A stretch of DNA of 64,000 bases from Rhizobium bangladeshense (GCF_017357245.1 NZ_CP071612.1:3103001-3167000), one strand, 5' to 3'; numbered from the stretch's first letter, positions 25,179-34,961 are shown. A program made the numbers and translations. The notes: generated from the sequence alone by a model not told the origin.

Positions 25179-27530
25179 ATGAACAATTCCGTTGAGAACA
25201 GATTTTTTGGAATTGTTTGCGGGGCGCTGCTTGTTTTTGTAGCTCCCCTTTTTGTTCTCTTCCTCTTTCTTTCCTCGGAACGCGCCGACAAGGAAATACG
25301 CGACCACATCTCTGTTCTTCTTGTAGCCAACGCGCAAGCGCTGGCAAAACCGCTCTGGGACCTCGATGAAGAAAGCGTCATCCAGATCAGCGCGACGGTC
25401 GTCTCCCAAGGCGCAATTGTCAAGGTCGAGGTGCGTGATCAGTCCGGCCAGCTCGACGTTAGCCAATCCACCATTCCGCGTTCCTTTGACGGCGATCTCG
25501 TGCAGGTGTCGCGCGCCATCATCTACAACACCGTCGACGGCCCGAAGAATCTCGGCAGCATCAGCGTCTACTATCCCGCCCTCGGCCTGTTTTCCGGCCT
25601 GAAGCAGGAAGAGGTCGTCTTCATTTCGATCTTCATCTTCGCGGTTCTGACCGTTTTCGGCACAGCGCTGATCGGTAACCGATTCTTCGTCATCCAGCCG
25701 CTGATGCGTCTGACGGCGGCGATCGAGGCCACCCGGCAGCTCGGCTCCCGCCATCATGTCGACTGGCAGTCGAACGACGAGATGGGACGGCTTGCCCGCA
25801 GCTTCAACGAGATGCAAACCAAGCTTGAAAGCGAGGAGAAGGAGCTGAAGCTCGCCCACCGCCGCGCCACCGATATCTACAACCTGACGCCCGCCATGCT
25901 CTTCTCGCTCGATGAGGAAGATCGCATCACCGCGGTCAGCGACTATTGGCTGCTCGCCACCGGCTATAGTCGCGCCGACATCATCGGCCGCAATTTCGCA
26001 GATCTGGTCACATCAAGCAGCCGGGACAAGTTCGTCAAGCGTCGCCAGGCCGAAAACGGCATCACCGTCACCGTCAAGTTCGTCTGCCTGGATGGCCGCA
26101 CGATGGACGTCCTCATTATGGAAGCGGAAGCCGGCGCCGGCGCTCACGATCGCCTCTCGCTGTCTGTCATGACCGATGTGACCGAGCTCAAGGCTTCGGA
26201 GGACCGCAACCATCGCCAGGCAATCACCGATCATCTTACCGGGCTCCTCAACCGGCAAGGGTTCGAGGCGGTGCTCGATAACAAGATCGCCGCCGCGGAC
26301 GCCGCCGGCCAGGAACTTGCCTGCCTCTTCGTCGATCTCGATCGCTTCAAGTGGATCAACGACAATATGGGGCATGCCGCCGGCGACGCGGCGCTGATCG
26401 AGCTGGTCGAGCGCCTGAAGACCCATCTCGCTCCCTCGGATGAAGCGGCCCGTCTCGGCGGCGACGAATTCGCCATCCTGTTGCCTGCGAAGGACGCCGA
26501 AAGACGCGCCAGGGCGATGTGCGAGCAGATCGCCTCAATCTTCGAAACGCCATTTGCCCCGGATATGCATCTGAGCGCTTCCATCGGCATCGCCATCTAT
26601 CCACATCATGCCGCCACCGCGGCCGAACTGTTGCAGAAATCCGACATGGCAATGTATGCCAAGAAGCGGGACGGCAAGAACGGCGCGCAGCTCTTCGACA
26701 ATGCCATGCTCGACCGCGCCCGCAGCCGCGCCGAAATCGAAGCCAATATCGAAGCCGGCCTCGTCGACAATTGGTTCGAAGCCTTCCTGCAGCCGATCGT
26801 CAACCTGAACGGCCGCGGCATTGCCGGTTTCGAGGCGCTGATGCGCCTCAACCATCCGCAGAAGGGTCTGATGCCGCCAGCCGAGATTATCGGCGTCGCC
26901 GAGGAGACGGGCAAGATCGTCCGCGTCGGCAACGTCATCATGGAAATGGCGATCTCCCATCTTGCGAAAATCTCTCGTATATCGGGGATGCAGGATACCT
27001 ACCTCGCAATCAACTTCTCGCCATTGCAGTTCGACCCGGCGCTGCCGGCCCGCCTTGCCGCTATCGTCGGTCGCCACGGCATCCGCCCCGAGCGCATCGT
27101 CGTCGAGATCACGGAAGCCGTGCTGATGCACGACAACCCGCAAATTCGCATGATCGTCGCAGAGCTTCGCCGCTTCGGGTGTCGCATCGCGCTGGACGAT
27201 TTCGGCACCGGCTATTCATCGCTGAGTTACCTCAACCGCTTTCCTGTCGATATCATCAAGATCGACCAGTCTTTCACCCGCGCGATCAACGACGGCGACG
27301 ACGATGTGCGCCAGAAGAGCCGGATGCTGATCGAAAGCATCACCACTCTTTCCCACAAGATGTACTGCACCGTCATTGCCGAAGGCATCGAGACGGAGGA
27401 GGAATGCCGCACGCTTCACCAGATGGGTCTGGACTACGGCCAGGGCTATCTCTTCCATCGTCCGCAGCACGCAGCCGCTCTCATCGAGGAACTGATGGCC
27501 CCGCAATCCGCCGTCGCACGCGCCTCATAA
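25179..27530 (+). CDS. Membrane GGDEF-EAL cyclic-di-GMP protein
   Basis: 783 residues: TM1 about 10-32, a periplasmic domain of about 110 residues, TM2 about 145-165, HAMP, a PAS domain (about 237-345), GGDEF and EAL. Both catalytic signatures are intact: RLGGDEFAIL (about 425), and FEALMRL (about 551), DDFGTGYSS and VIAEGIETEEE. The GGDEF has Ala where the inhibitory I-site (RxxD) would have Arg, so product feedback is probably absent. It could make and degrade c-di-GMP; the dominant activity cannot be read. ATG 25179 follows GGGGGAG. The solute-binding gene starts 21 bases after its stop. Confidence 0.93.
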   Translation: MNNSVENRFFGIVCGALLVFVAPLFVLFLFLSSERADKEIRDHISVLLVANAQALAKPLWDLDEESVIQISATVVSQGAIVKVEVRDQSGQLDVSQSTIPRSFDGDLVQVSRAIIYNTVDGPKNLGSISVYYPALGLFSGLKQEEVVFISIFIFAVLTVFGTALIGNRFFVIQPLMRLTAAIEATRQLGSRHHVDWQSNDEMGRLARSFNEMQTKLESEEKELKLAHRRATDIYNLTPAMLFSLDEEDRITAVSDYWLLATGYSRADIIGRNFADLVTSSSRDKFVKRRQAENGITVTVKFVCLDGRTMDVLIMEAEAGAGAHDRLSLSVMTDVTELKASEDRNHRQAITDHLTGLLNRQGFEAVLDNKIAAADAAGQELACLFVDLDRFKWINDNMGHAAGDAALIELVERLKTHLAPSDEAARLGGDEFAILLPAKDAERRARAMCEQIASIFETPFAPDMHLSASIGIAIYPHHAATAAELLQKSDMAMYAKKRDGKNGAQLFDNAMLDRARSRAEIEANIEAGLVDNWFEAFLQPIVNLNGRGIAGFEALMRLNHPQKGLMPPAEIIGVAEETGKIVRVGNVIMEMAISHLAKISRISGMQDTYLAINFSPLQFDPALPARLAAIVGRHGIRPERIVVEITEAVLMHDNPQIRMIVAELRRFGCRIALDDFGTGYSSLSYLNRFPVDIIKIDQSFTRAINDGDDDVRQKSRMLIESITTLSHKMYCTVIAEGIETEEECRTLHQMGLDYGQGYLFHRPQHAAALIEELMAPQSAVARAS

Positions 27531-27551
27531 CCGAAGAATGAAGGGGATGAC

Positions 27552-28268
27552 ATGATGAAAAAGCTCCTGCTTCTCGCATGCCTGGCGCTGCCCTCCCCTG
27601 CCAACGCGCAGGCGGTTGCTTTCACGACAGAGGATTACGCTCCCTTCAACTATCGCGAAGGCAAGGTGATCAAGGGCGCGACCGTCGAGCAGGTCGAAAA
27701 GGTGATGGCTGCGATCGGCATCGACTACACGATCGAAGTCATGCCTTGGGCGCGTGCTTTCAGCCTTGCGCGCACTGCGCCGATGACATGTGTTTTCGCC
27801 ACCGCCCACAACAGCGCACGCGATCCGCTGTTCAAATGGGTCGAGCCGCTGCTCATCGACCGAAACATCCTGATCACCCGCAAGGGGTCGGGCGTCACAG
27901 CCGGCAATCTCGAAGAGGCAAAAAAATATACGATCGGCACCCAGCGCGAGGACTATACCGAGACGATCCTGAAGGAAAAGGGGTTCACTAAGCTCGATGT
28001 GGCTACTGACTTTAACGCCACGCTGCGCAAGCTGCTCAGCGGTCGGATCGACATGATGCCGATCTCCGAACTCTATTTCGAAAAACTGAAGGCCGATCAG
28101 CCGGTGGAGATTGTAACCGTGCTCTCCTCTCAACCAATGGGCATCGCCTGTGAGAAAAGCTTTCCCGACGATTTGCGCGCCAAGATGCAGGCCGCCCTCG
28201 ACAAGCTGATCGCTGACGGCGACCAGCGGCAGATCTTCTTGAAATACGGCATGAACCTCTCGCAATGA
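27552..28268 (+). CDS. Periplasmic solute-binding protein (family 3-like), orphan
   Basis: 238 residues. Signal peptide MMKKLLLLACLALPSPANAQ; then a bacterial SBP family 3 domain with the PWARAF motif seen in a common proteobacterial subgroup, RDPLFKWVEPLLIDRN and GTQREDYTETILKEKGF. No permease or ATPase gene is near, so a transport role is doubtful. It follows the GGDEF-EAL gene by 21 bases, so it may instead present a ligand to that protein's periplasmic domain. The ligand is unknown; amino acids are the usual choice for family 3. Confidence 0.85.
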   Translation: MMKKLLLLACLALPSPANAQAVAFTTEDYAPFNYREGKVIKGATVEQVEKVMAAIGIDYTIEVMPWARAFSLARTAPMTCVFATAHNSARDPLFKWVEPLLIDRNILITRKGSGVTAGNLEEAKKYTIGTQREDYTETILKEKGFTKLDVATDFNATLRKLLSGRIDMMPISELYFEKLKADQPVEIVTVLSSQPMGIACEKSFPDDLRAKMQAALDKLIADGDQRQIFLKYGMNLSQ

Positions 28269-28358
28269 TGCTGCCGATCGGCTCGCCATTTCCGCTTGAC
28301 TTTACCTTCGTTTCCGGGTGGTGAACGTCCAGAAACGCTCAAGCGAGGACGACAGGCC

Positions 28359-29090
28359 ATGCTGATCATTGCCGGTCTCGGCAATCCCGGCGGCAAATAT
28401 GCCGGCAACCGCCACAATATCGGCTTCATGGCCGTCGACGCCATTCATCGGCGTCACAGCTTCTCGCCCTGGTCGAAGAAGTTCAAGGCCGAGATCGCCG
28501 AAGGCGAACTCGGCGGCGACAAGGTACTGCTGATCAAGCCGCAGACCTACATGAATCTTTCCGGCGAGGCGGTCGGCGAGGCGATGCGCTTCTACAAGCT
28601 CCAGCCGGCCGACCTCGTGGCGATCTATGACGAACTCGATCTGCCACCCGGGAAAGCCCGACTGAAAACCGGCGGCGGCCATGGCGGCCATAACGGCATA
28701 AAATCGCTGGATGCCCATTGCGGTAAGGAATACCGGCGGCTGCGCCTCGGCATCGGCCATCCCGGCGTCAAGGAAATGGTGCAGAACCATGTGCTCGGCG
28801 ATTTCGCCAAGGCCGATAAAACCTGGCTGGAGCCGCTTCTCGACGCCCTGGCCGACAATGCCGATATGCTGGTGCGAAACGAGGATTCGCAGCTGATGAA
28901 CAAGATCGCGCTGGCGCTCGGCGACAAGGCCGAAGAGGAAAAGCCGCGGAAGAACAGCAAGGACAGCGAAAAGAAGCCGGCCGGCCAGTCGCATATCCGC
29001 CAGGCTCGCAACAATAACCAGCCAAAGCTCCCCACCACCGGCCCGATGGCCGAGATGCTGAAGAAGATGTTCGGCAACAAAGGGGAATGA
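28359..29090 (+). CDS. pth: Peptidyl-tRNA hydrolase
   Basis: 243 residues. Cleaves peptidyl-tRNA released from stalled ribosomes. Active-site set Asn10 and His19 in [16 protein letters not shown], Asn66 in QTYMNLSGE, Asp near 91-94 in YDELDLPPG, plus the [12 protein letters not shown] segment. From about residue 185 a Lys/Asn/Glu-rich tail extends it by some 45 residues over E. coli Pth; such tails are common in rhizobia. ATG 28359 is preceded by ACAGG. Its stop overlaps the GNAT start (ATGA). Confidence 0.95.
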   Translation: MLIIAGLGNPGGKYAGNRHNIGFMAVDAIHRRHSFSPWSKKFKAEIAEGELGGDKVLLIKPQTYMNLSGEAVGEAMRFYKLQPADLVAIYDELDLPPGKARLKTGGGHGGHNGIKSLDAHCGKEYRRLRLGIGHPGVKEMVQNHVLGDFAKADKTWLEPLLDALADNADMLVRNEDSQLMNKIALALGDKAEEEKPRKNSKDSEKKPAGQSHIRQARNNNQPKLPTTGPMAEMLKKMFGNKGE

Positions 29091-29545
29091 GGCCGGTGCC
29101 GGACCAGGATTTTACTGTCCGCCCCGCCACCGCCGGCGATCTCGAGGGGCTGATTACACTCTACCATCACCTTAATCCAGCCGATCCAGTTCTCGACAGG
29201 GCCAAGGCCGAGGAGCGCTTCTCAGCCATCCTCGCCCGGTCCGGCATGACAGTCTTCATCGGCTTTGCCGGCGACTTCGCGGCGGCGACCGTCACCCTAA
29301 TCGTCATGCCGAACCTGACGCGCGGCGGCGCCTCTTATGCAGTGATCGAAAACATCGTCACTCACGCCGAGCACCGCCGGCGCGGCTATGCCGGCGCCGT
29401 CATCAGCCACGCGGTGGAGCAGGCCTGGAAGGCCGGCTGCTATAAGGTGATGTTGCTCACCGGCTCTAAGAACCCGGCGACGCTGCGCTTCTACGAAAAT
29501 TGCGGCTTCACGAAGGACAAGACCGGCTATCAGATCCGTCGGTAG
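29087..29545 (+). CDS. GNAT-family acetyltransferase
   Basis: 152 residues. The acetyl-CoA-binding motif [18 protein letters not shown], is intact, with motif B around [14 protein letters not shown]. Family enzymes acetylate amines of unknown substrate; several rhizobial relatives are annotated only as GNAT. The ATG at 29087 overlaps the pth stop (ATGA), so it is translationally coupled to pth. Confidence 0.9.
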   Translation: MRPVPDQDFTVRPATAGDLEGLITLYHHLNPADPVLDRAKAEERFSAILARSGMTVFIGFAGDFAAATVTLIVMPNLTRGGASYAVIENIVTHAEHRRRGYAGAVISHAVEQAWKAGCYKVMLLTGSKNPATLRFYENCGFTKDKTGYQIRR

Positions 29546-29555
29546 TGAGCTGGGG

Positions 29556-29867
29556 CTATTCCTCGGGCTCGGTGGTGAACATCAGCGGAAAACCCATCTC
29601 CTTGGCAAGGTCGATACCCTCCTTGGCCTTCGTCTCGGCGATGTCCTTGGCGCAGACCACGACCACGCAGGAGCCGAGCTTATGCGCCGTCATCATCACC
29701 CGATAGCCGGTCTCCTCACTCATGCGGAAGACGACTTTCAGGATCACGATGACGAATTCACGAGGCGTATAATCGTCGTTGACGAGAATGACCTTGTAGA
29801 GCTTCGGCTTGTCCAGCTTCGGCTTCACCTTGGTCTTCGGTTTCAGGGCAACGTCATTGTCACTCAT
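29556..29867 (-). CDS. clpS: ClpS-type N-end-rule adaptor (ClpS2-like)
   Basis: 103 residues. A disordered Lys/Pro N-terminus (KPKTKVKPKLDKPK) precedes the ClpS core: LVNDDYTPREFVIVILK, MMTAHKLGSC and CAKDIAETKAKEGIDLAKEM. The Asn-Asp-Asp and His used to bind N-degrons are present. The sequence deviates from the main ClpS (no VHxxGVGVCGVYTYE block), and clpA is not next to it, so it fits the second alphaproteobacterial paralog. The ATG at 29867 was chosen because the longer frame to 30005 is not ClpS-like. Convergent with the GNAT gene by 10 bases. Confidence 0.9.
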   Translation of the reverse strand: MSDNDVALKPKTKVKPKLDKPKLYKVILVNDDYTPREFVIVILKVVFRMSEETGYRVMMTAHKLGSCVVVVCAKDIAETKAKEGIDLAKEMGFPLMFTTEPEE

Positions 29868-30166
29868 CGGAAAACCCAACCGTTGATGACATGAAAAGGC
29901 GTAAGAAACATCCGCAGGGACTATATTGCACCGTCGGCACGGCAGTTCAATGGCGTAAATGTCGTTCGATGGAGAGCGGGAGGGATGGTCGCTGCTCTTG
30001 ATCACCGCACCCGCTTCCCATCGAAGGCTGCGAATTGACGAGGCAACTTGTGGCCCTCGATCACCCTTCCGCGCCTCAATGCTCTTTCAATTGACGCGAA
30101 CTCTTGACCCGGGGCAGCCATTCCCGCATAGGCAGGGCAAAGTCACCAATAGATATGGATTAAGCC

Positions 30167-31270
30167 ATGGGCTTCAAATGCGGCATCGTCGGTCTGCCGA
30201 ACGTCGGCAAATCGACTCTCTTCAATGCGCTCACCAAGACGGCGGCCGCACAGGCTGCGAATTATCCCTTCTGCACCATCGAGCCGAACACCGGCGAAGT
30301 CGCCGTGCCCGACCCGCGCATGCGCAAGCTGGCCGACATCGCCAAGTCCAAGGAGCTGATTCCGACCCGCATCTCCTTCGTCGACATCGCCGGTCTCGTC
30401 CGCGGCGCCTCTAAGGGCGAAGGCCTCGGCAACCAGTTCCTTGCCAACATCCGTGAAGTCGACGCGATTGTGCATGTGCTGCGTTGCTTCGAAGATAGCG
30501 ACATCACTCATGTCGAGGGTCGCATTAATCCGGTTGCCGACGCCGAGACGATCGAGACCGAGCTGATGCTCGCCGATCTCGAGAGCCTGGAGCGCCGCAC
30601 GGAGCAGACGCGCAAGCGCGCCACCGGCAAGGACAAGGATTCGATGGCGATGCTGCCGATCATGGAAGCCTCGCTGAAGCTGCTCAACGAAGGCAAGCCG
30701 GTGCGCACCCTGCTGTCGAAGCTCGCCCCCGATGAGATAGCTATCCTGAAGGGCCTTAACCTGCTCACCTCGCATCCGGTGCTCTATGTCTGCAACGTCG
30801 CCGAGGTCGATGCATCCACCGGCAACGAATTCACCGCGGCCGTCGCCGCCATGGCTAAAGAACAGGGTGCGGAAACCGTCATCATCTCGGCGGCGATCGA
30901 AGCCGAGGTCGCCCAGCTTGCCGATGAGGAAGCCAAGGAATTCCTCTCCGCCCTCGGCCTCGACGAGGCGGGCCTCGATCGGCTGATCCGCGCCGGCTAC
31001 AAGCTGCTCGACCTCATCACCTATTTCACGGTCGGCCCGAAGGAAACGCGCGCCTGGACGATTGAGCGCGGAACCAAGGCGCCGCAGGCTGCCGGCGTCA
31101 TCCATTCGGATTTCGAACGCGGCTTCATCCGCGCCAACACCATCGCCTATGACGATTACATCAAATACAACGGCGAAGTCGGCGCCAAGGATGCCGGCAA
31201 GGCGCGCGACGAAGGAAAGGAATACGTCGTCCAGGACGGCGACGTCATCCACTTCCGCTTTAACACCTGA
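30167..31270 (+). CDS. ychF: Redox-regulated ATPase/GTPase YchF (Obg family)
   Basis: 367 residues. P-loop [12 protein letters not shown] (about 9-20), switch [20 protein letters not shown], and a TGS domain with [20 protein letters not shown] near the end. YchF/OLA1 hydrolyses ATP and binds ribosomes; it modulates translation and oxidative-stress responses. ATG 30167; the 299 bases before it separate it from the divergent clpS. Confidence 0.97.
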   Translation: MGFKCGIVGLPNVGKSTLFNALTKTAAAQAANYPFCTIEPNTGEVAVPDPRMRKLADIAKSKELIPTRISFVDIAGLVRGASKGEGLGNQFLANIREVDAIVHVLRCFEDSDITHVEGRINPVADAETIETELMLADLESLERRTEQTRKRATGKDKDSMAMLPIMEASLKLLNEGKPVRTLLSKLAPDEIAILKGLNLLTSHPVLYVCNVAEVDASTGNEFTAAVAAMAKEQGAETVIISAAIEAEVAQLADEEAKEFLSALGLDEAGLDRLIRAGYKLLDLITYFTVGPKETRAWTIERGTKAPQAAGVIHSDFERGFIRANTIAYDDYIKYNGEVGAKDAGKARDEGKEYVVQDGDVIHFRFNT

Positions 31271-31277
31271 TCAGTTC

Positions 31278-31302
31278 GCTGCCGCCTTAACCAGGCGGCA
31301 GC
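31278..31302. terminator. Hairpin between convergent ychF and DUF2157 genes
   Basis: Perfect 10-bp stem GCTGCCGCCT (31278-31287) / AGGCGGCAGC (31293-31302) with a TAACC loop. It overlaps the last codons of the minus-strand gene and could serve both genes; no strong T-run. Confidence 0.55.
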
Positions 31303-32369
31303 CTGCTTGCGATAGCCGGCGGCAGTGCCCTGAGCACCAGCCGCCGAAGCGGCATCCAGCCCGTTCCGATAATGAGCACGATGGCCCCAACGATAATCAG
31401 CGTCGTGAAGATATAGGTATCGATAGTCGCATTTCCCTCCTGGACGACGCCGAAGATCGCGACGCCGAGCGACAGCAGCCCTGAGGTAACGAATGCGCGC
31501 CGGTCGATGACCAGGCCGATCAGCATCAGCGCCGCCACCGTCGCGACGACCACAGGCGTCCGCGCCGACATGTTCGCCAAGTCGAAGATACGGCCGCTTT
31601 CCCCGAACGACAGCAGCGAAACGGTGCTGTAGAGCAGCGCCGGCGCCGCGCCGAGGTGCAGCCAGAAGGCGATATCCGAACGCGTCGTCCGCCGCAGCCG
31701 GTCGCCGAGATCGAAATAGAGCGCCATCATAAACAGGCCGAGCGCGCAGATGAGGGCAACCAGCGCCAGCACGACGGGATGATCGAGGAAGAACGCCGGA
31801 TTACCGCTTACCCATTGCACCAGGCGCAAGATCAGCGTGAGGACGAACGCAAGCACCGACATGATGCAGAGCGCCAGTGACAGCGGCACGCGGTAGCGGG
31901 CATAATAGGCGCCGAGAATGATCGGGAAGCCGGCGACGAACTGCGTCGCCTCCGCTCCGAAGGACTGGGAGGTCGGTGTCCACGGCGGAAAGAATTGGGA
32001 CATCAGCAGACATATCCAGCAGAACAGCGCGATCGTCAGGCTGACCGCTGGCAAAGCGAGTCGCTGGCGGCGCACCAGGATTTCCGAAAGTACGATGATC
32101 GCGACCGGCACGGCGTAAAGCGGCGCCAGGCCCCAGAGGCCGACCAGTGCGACGACAACGCCAATGGTAATCAGCACGTCGTGGAAGCCGCGCACGAAGC
32201 GTGGCGTCTCGGTATCCGACCAGGCCTGCCCATCGGCTCTCGACACAGGTAGCGTCTCGATGACGGCTACGCCGTGCTCAGTCAGAAACGGCAAGAGTCT
32301 GCCGCCCGCCTCTGGCGAAATCAGCCCTTGGCGCGCCGCTTCGTCGAGTATCGACTTCAGTTCGGTCAT
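31287..32369 (-). CDS. DUF2157-type polytopic membrane protein
   Basis: 360 residues. A soluble N-terminal segment (LKSILDEAARQGLISPEAGG) resembling the DUF2157 start is followed by about ten membrane helices (for example VLITIGVVVALVGLWGLAPL and IVGAIVLIIGTGW). DUF2157 proteins are membrane proteins of unknown function. It converges on ychF and diverges from the MaoC genes. No catalytic motif is visible. Confidence 0.8.
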   Translation of the reverse strand: MTELKSILDEAARQGLISPEAGGRLLPFLTEHGVAVIETLPVSRADGQAWSDTETPRFVRGFHDVLITIGVVVALVGLWGLAPLYAVPVAIIVLSEILVRRQRLALPAVSLTIALFCWICLLMSQFFPPWTPTSQSFGAEATQFVAGFPIILGAYYARYRVPLSLALCIMSVLAFVLTLILRLVQWVSGNPAFFLDHPVVLALVALICALGLFMMALYFDLGDRLRRTTRSDIAFWLHLGAAPALLYSTVSLLSFGESGRIFDLANMSARTPVVVATVAALMLIGLVIDRRAFVTSGLLSLGVAIFGVVQEGNATIDTYIFTTLIIVGAIVLIIGTGWMPLRRLVLRALPPAIASRLPPG

Positions 32370-32449
32370 GCCGGTTTATCTCCCCGGAATCATTGAGCCC
32401 GCGCGGATGCTATTGTAAGCATTGTGCGCTGCATATGGCGGAGGAGAAA

Positions 32450-32941
32450 ATGCCGGCAGAAAAGCTGTCTTTTGAGGATTTTGAGCCCGGCCGCCGTTTT
32501 CCCCTCGGGCCGCAGCTGGTGCTGGCCGAGGAGATCATCGAGTTCGCCCGAGAATATGACCCGCAGCCTATGCATCTCGACGAGGCGGCCGGCCGCGCCA
32601 GCATACTCGGCGGGCTTGCCGCTTCCGGCTGGCATACGTCTTCGATGCTGATGCGCATGATGGCCGACAGCTACATCCTGAACGCGCTCTGCGAGGGCGC
32701 GCCGGGCATCGATCTCATGGAATGGCGAAAACCGGTGCTTTCAGGCGATACGCTGCAGGGCCGTTCCATCGTCCTCGAAGCCCGGCCGATGCGTTCGCGC
32801 CCCGGAATGGGCATGGTCAAGTTCCGCCACGAGGTGGAAAACCAGCGCGGCGAACTCGTCTGCCTCTCGGAAAATTCTGTGATGATCCGCATGCGCCTCC
32901 CTCCGGAGGAGGCCAATATGAGCTCGGGGCTGTCAGCATGA
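32450..32941 (+). CDS. MaoC-like hotdog dehydratase, copy 1
   Basis: 163 residues. The MaoC (R)-hydratase-like hotdog fold: LSFEDFEPGRRFPLGPQL, EYDPQPMHLDEAAGRASILG (catalytic His in the PMHLD block), LAASGWHTSSML. ATG 32450 is preceded by GGAGGAG; the frame begins upstream but that part has no site. Its stop overlaps the next ATG (ATGA), and the next gene is its paralog. Substrate, perhaps an enoyl-CoA, unknown. Confidence 0.87.
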   Translation: MPAEKLSFEDFEPGRRFPLGPQLVLAEEIIEFAREYDPQPMHLDEAAGRASILGGLAASGWHTSSMLMRMMADSYILNALCEGAPGIDLMEWRKPVLSGDTLQGRSIVLEARPMRSRPGMGMVKFRHEVENQRGELVCLSENSVMIRMRLPPEEANMSSGLSA

Positions 32942-33405
32942 GAATGTCCGAACTTTACGCCGTCGGCGAGAAAGCCGAGATCGGCAGCTACACCTTCACC
33001 GAGGAAAACATTATTCGCTTTGCCAGACGCTACGACCCGCAGCGTTTTCACGTCGACAAGGAGGCCGCCAAAGACACCCTCTTCGGCGGGCTCTGCGCCT
33101 CGGGCTGGCACACCACGGCGGCTTGGATGCGGACCTTCCTCGCATTCTGGCAAAGGCAAAGCGTCATTCTCGCCGAAAAGGGCCTGACGTCGCCCAATGT
33201 CGGCCCCTCGCCCGGCTTTCAGAAGCTGCAATGGCTGCGGCCAGTCTTCGCAGGCGACGTCGTAACCTATTCCGTCGCCCTTCTCTCCAGCCGGCCGCTC
33301 GCCTCGCGGCCAGGCTGGCACCTCAACACCATCCTCTGCGAGGGCGTCAATCAGAATGGCGATCCCGTCATGCGCTTTGAAAGCGGCGTCCTGGAGTTTG
33401 ACTGA
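32938..33405 (+). CDS. MaoC-like hotdog dehydratase, copy 2
   Basis: 155 residues, clearly similar to the previous product (RYDPQRFHVDKEAAKDTLFG, LCASGWHTTAAW) with the catalytic-region His retained in FHVD. It starts inside the stop of copy 1 (ATGA overlap), so the two are surely co-translated. Two-subunit MaoC-type hydratases that act as heteromers are known in some bacteria, so a heterodimer is plausible. Ends 19 bases before the stop of the convergent apt. Confidence 0.87.
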   Translation: MRMSELYAVGEKAEIGSYTFTEENIIRFARRYDPQRFHVDKEAAKDTLFGGLCASGWHTTAAWMRTFLAFWQRQSVILAEKGLTSPNVGPSPGFQKLQWLRPVFAGDVVTYSVALLSSRPLASRPGWHLNTILCEGVNQNGDPVMRFESGVLEFD

Positions 33406-33423
33406 CGCGGATGCACTGAAAGC

Positions 33424-33966
33424 CTAATGCCCGGAGAATTCGACCAGCGTGTGTACGGCGACGCCGAGCTCTTCGAGCTTCCTGCGGCCGCCAAGGTCGG
33501 GCAGGTCGATAACGAAGCAGGCGCCGACCACCTCCGCACCAATCTGGCGTAGAAGCTTCGTAGCCCCAACGGCCGTGCCGCCGGTAGCAATGAGATCGTC
33601 GACCAGGATCACCTTCTCGCCAGGCTGGATCGCATCACGATGCATCTCCATTTCGTCGACGCCATATTCCAGGCTGTAGGCAATTCGCACGGTGTCGTGC
33701 GGCAGCTTACCCTTCTTGCGGATCGGCACGAAGCCCGAGGAAAGCTGGTGCGCCACCGCGCCACCGAGAATAAAACCGCGCGCTTCCATGCCGGCGATTT
33801 TGTCGATCTTCGTGCCCGCATAGGGCTGCACCAGTTCGTCGACCGCCCTTCGGAAAGCACGGGGGTTGCCGAGCAACGTGGTGATGTCGCGGAAGATGAT
33901 TCCGGGCTTGGGGTAATCGGGAATGGAGCGGATGCTGGCTGCAAGCTCCGAAATTGTATTGTCCAT
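33424..33966 (-). CDS. apt: Adenine phosphoribosyltransferase
   Basis: 180 residues. Salvages adenine to AMP with PRPP. The PRPP motif [20 protein letters not shown] (about 125-144) and the substrate loop [20 protein letters not shown] are intact, as is [14 protein letters not shown] near the N-terminus. ATG 33966. It follows the petABC operon in the same orientation but a strong terminator separates them. Confidence 0.96.
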   Translation of the reverse strand: MDNTISELAASIRSIPDYPKPGIIFRDITTLLGNPRAFRRAVDELVQPYAGTKIDKIAGMEARGFILGGAVAHQLSSGFVPIRKKGKLPHDTVRIAYSLEYGVDEMEMHRDAIQPGEKVILVDDLIATGGTAVGATKLLRQIGAEVVGACFVIDLPDLGGRRKLEELGVAVHTLVEFSGH

Positions 33967-34032
33967 GGAAAGTCCGTATCTGCGAGCGCATAAACCGGCC
34001 GCACCCTATCAATTGCCGAGGGTGGAACCAAC

Positions 34033-34059
34033 AAAAAAGGCGGCTCGCAAGCCGCCTTT
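34033..34059 (-). terminator. Terminator of petABC operon
   Basis: Minus strand: 10-bp perfect stem AAAGGCGGCT / AGCCGCCTTT (34050-34059 and 34036-34045) with a 4-base loop, followed by a run of Ts (As at 34033-34038 on the plus strand). It lies just after the cytochrome c1 stop at 34080. Confidence 0.9.
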
Positions 34060-34079
34060 CGAATTCAGCCAAGGAACGC

Positions 34080-34961
34080 TCAATGCTCCTTATTGGCGTA
34101 GACCGAGCGCTTCGTCAGGTAGATCAGCACGGTGAAGATCGCCAGGAAGACCATGACCATGAAGCCGGTACGCTTGCGCTCCTCCAGATGCGGCTCGGCG
34201 GCCCACATCAGGAAAGCAGTGACGTCCTTGGAATACTGGTCGACGGTCGCCGGTGCGCCGTCGTCATAGGTCACCTGGCCGTCGGAGAGCGGCTTCGGCA
34301 TGGCGAGTACGTCAGCGGCGTTGAAATACGGATTGTAGTGCGCGCCCTGCGCTATCTTGGTGCCGGCCGGCGGCTCTTCATAGCCGGTCAGCAGCGAATA
34401 GATGTAATCGGGGCCGCTTTCCTGATACTGCGTGAACATGTCGAAAACGAACTGCGGAAAGCCGCGCTCGACTGCGCGGGCCTTGGCGATCAGCGAAAAA
34501 TCGGGCGGAGCGGCGCCATTGTTGGAAGCAGCAGCGGCTTCGGCATTGGGGAAAGGCGACGGGAAGTAATCGGAAGGAACCGCCTTGCGGGTAAACATCT
34601 CGCCGTTCGCGTCGGGACCGTCCTGAACCTCGTAATTCGCGGCAAAGGCCTTCACCTGCGCCTCGGAATAGCCGAGTTCGCCAAGCGTGCGAAAAGGCAC
34701 GAGCTTCATCGAATGGCAGGCTGCACAGACTTCCGTGTAGACCTTGAGGCCGCGCTGCAGCTGGCCTTTGTCGTAATGGCCGAAGGGACCGGCAAAACTC
34801 CAGTCCTGCTGCTTCGGATGCTTCAGCGGATAATGCGGCGTCTCGCCTTCCGCGTGATGGGCCGGAGCCGCACCGGCCGGGCCCGGCTCTTCGGCCAGAG
34901 CCGCGCCGCTGAGACCGGCAACAACAGCGAGCGAGAGTATGCTTGCAACAAGCGTCTTCAT
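34080..34961 (-). CDS. petC: Cytochrome c1 of the bc1 complex
   Basis: 293 residues. Signal peptide KTLVASILSLAVVAGLSGAA; heme c motif VCAACH (Cys79, Cys82, His83); C-terminal membrane anchor GFMVMVFLAIFTVLIYLTKR. It carries electrons from the Rieske protein to cytochrome c in complex III. Third gene of the petABC operon, with its start 26 bases after the cytochrome b stop at 34987. Longer frame to 35006 overlaps that gene and is rejected in favour of the signal peptide start. Confidence 0.96.
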   Translation of the reverse strand: MKTLVASILSLAVVAGLSGAALAEEPGPAGAAPAHHAEGETPHYPLKHPKQQDWSFAGPFGHYDKGQLQRGLKVYTEVCAACHSMKLVPFRTLGELGYSEAQVKAFAANYEVQDGPDANGEMFTRKAVPSDYFPSPFPNAEAAAASNNGAAPPDFSLIAKARAVERGFPQFVFDMFTQYQESGPDYIYSLLTGYEEPPAGTKIAQGAHYNPYFNAADVLAMPKPLSDGQVTYDDGAPATVDQYSKDVTAFLMWAAEPHLEERKRTGFMVMVFLAIFTVLIYLTKRSVYANKEH

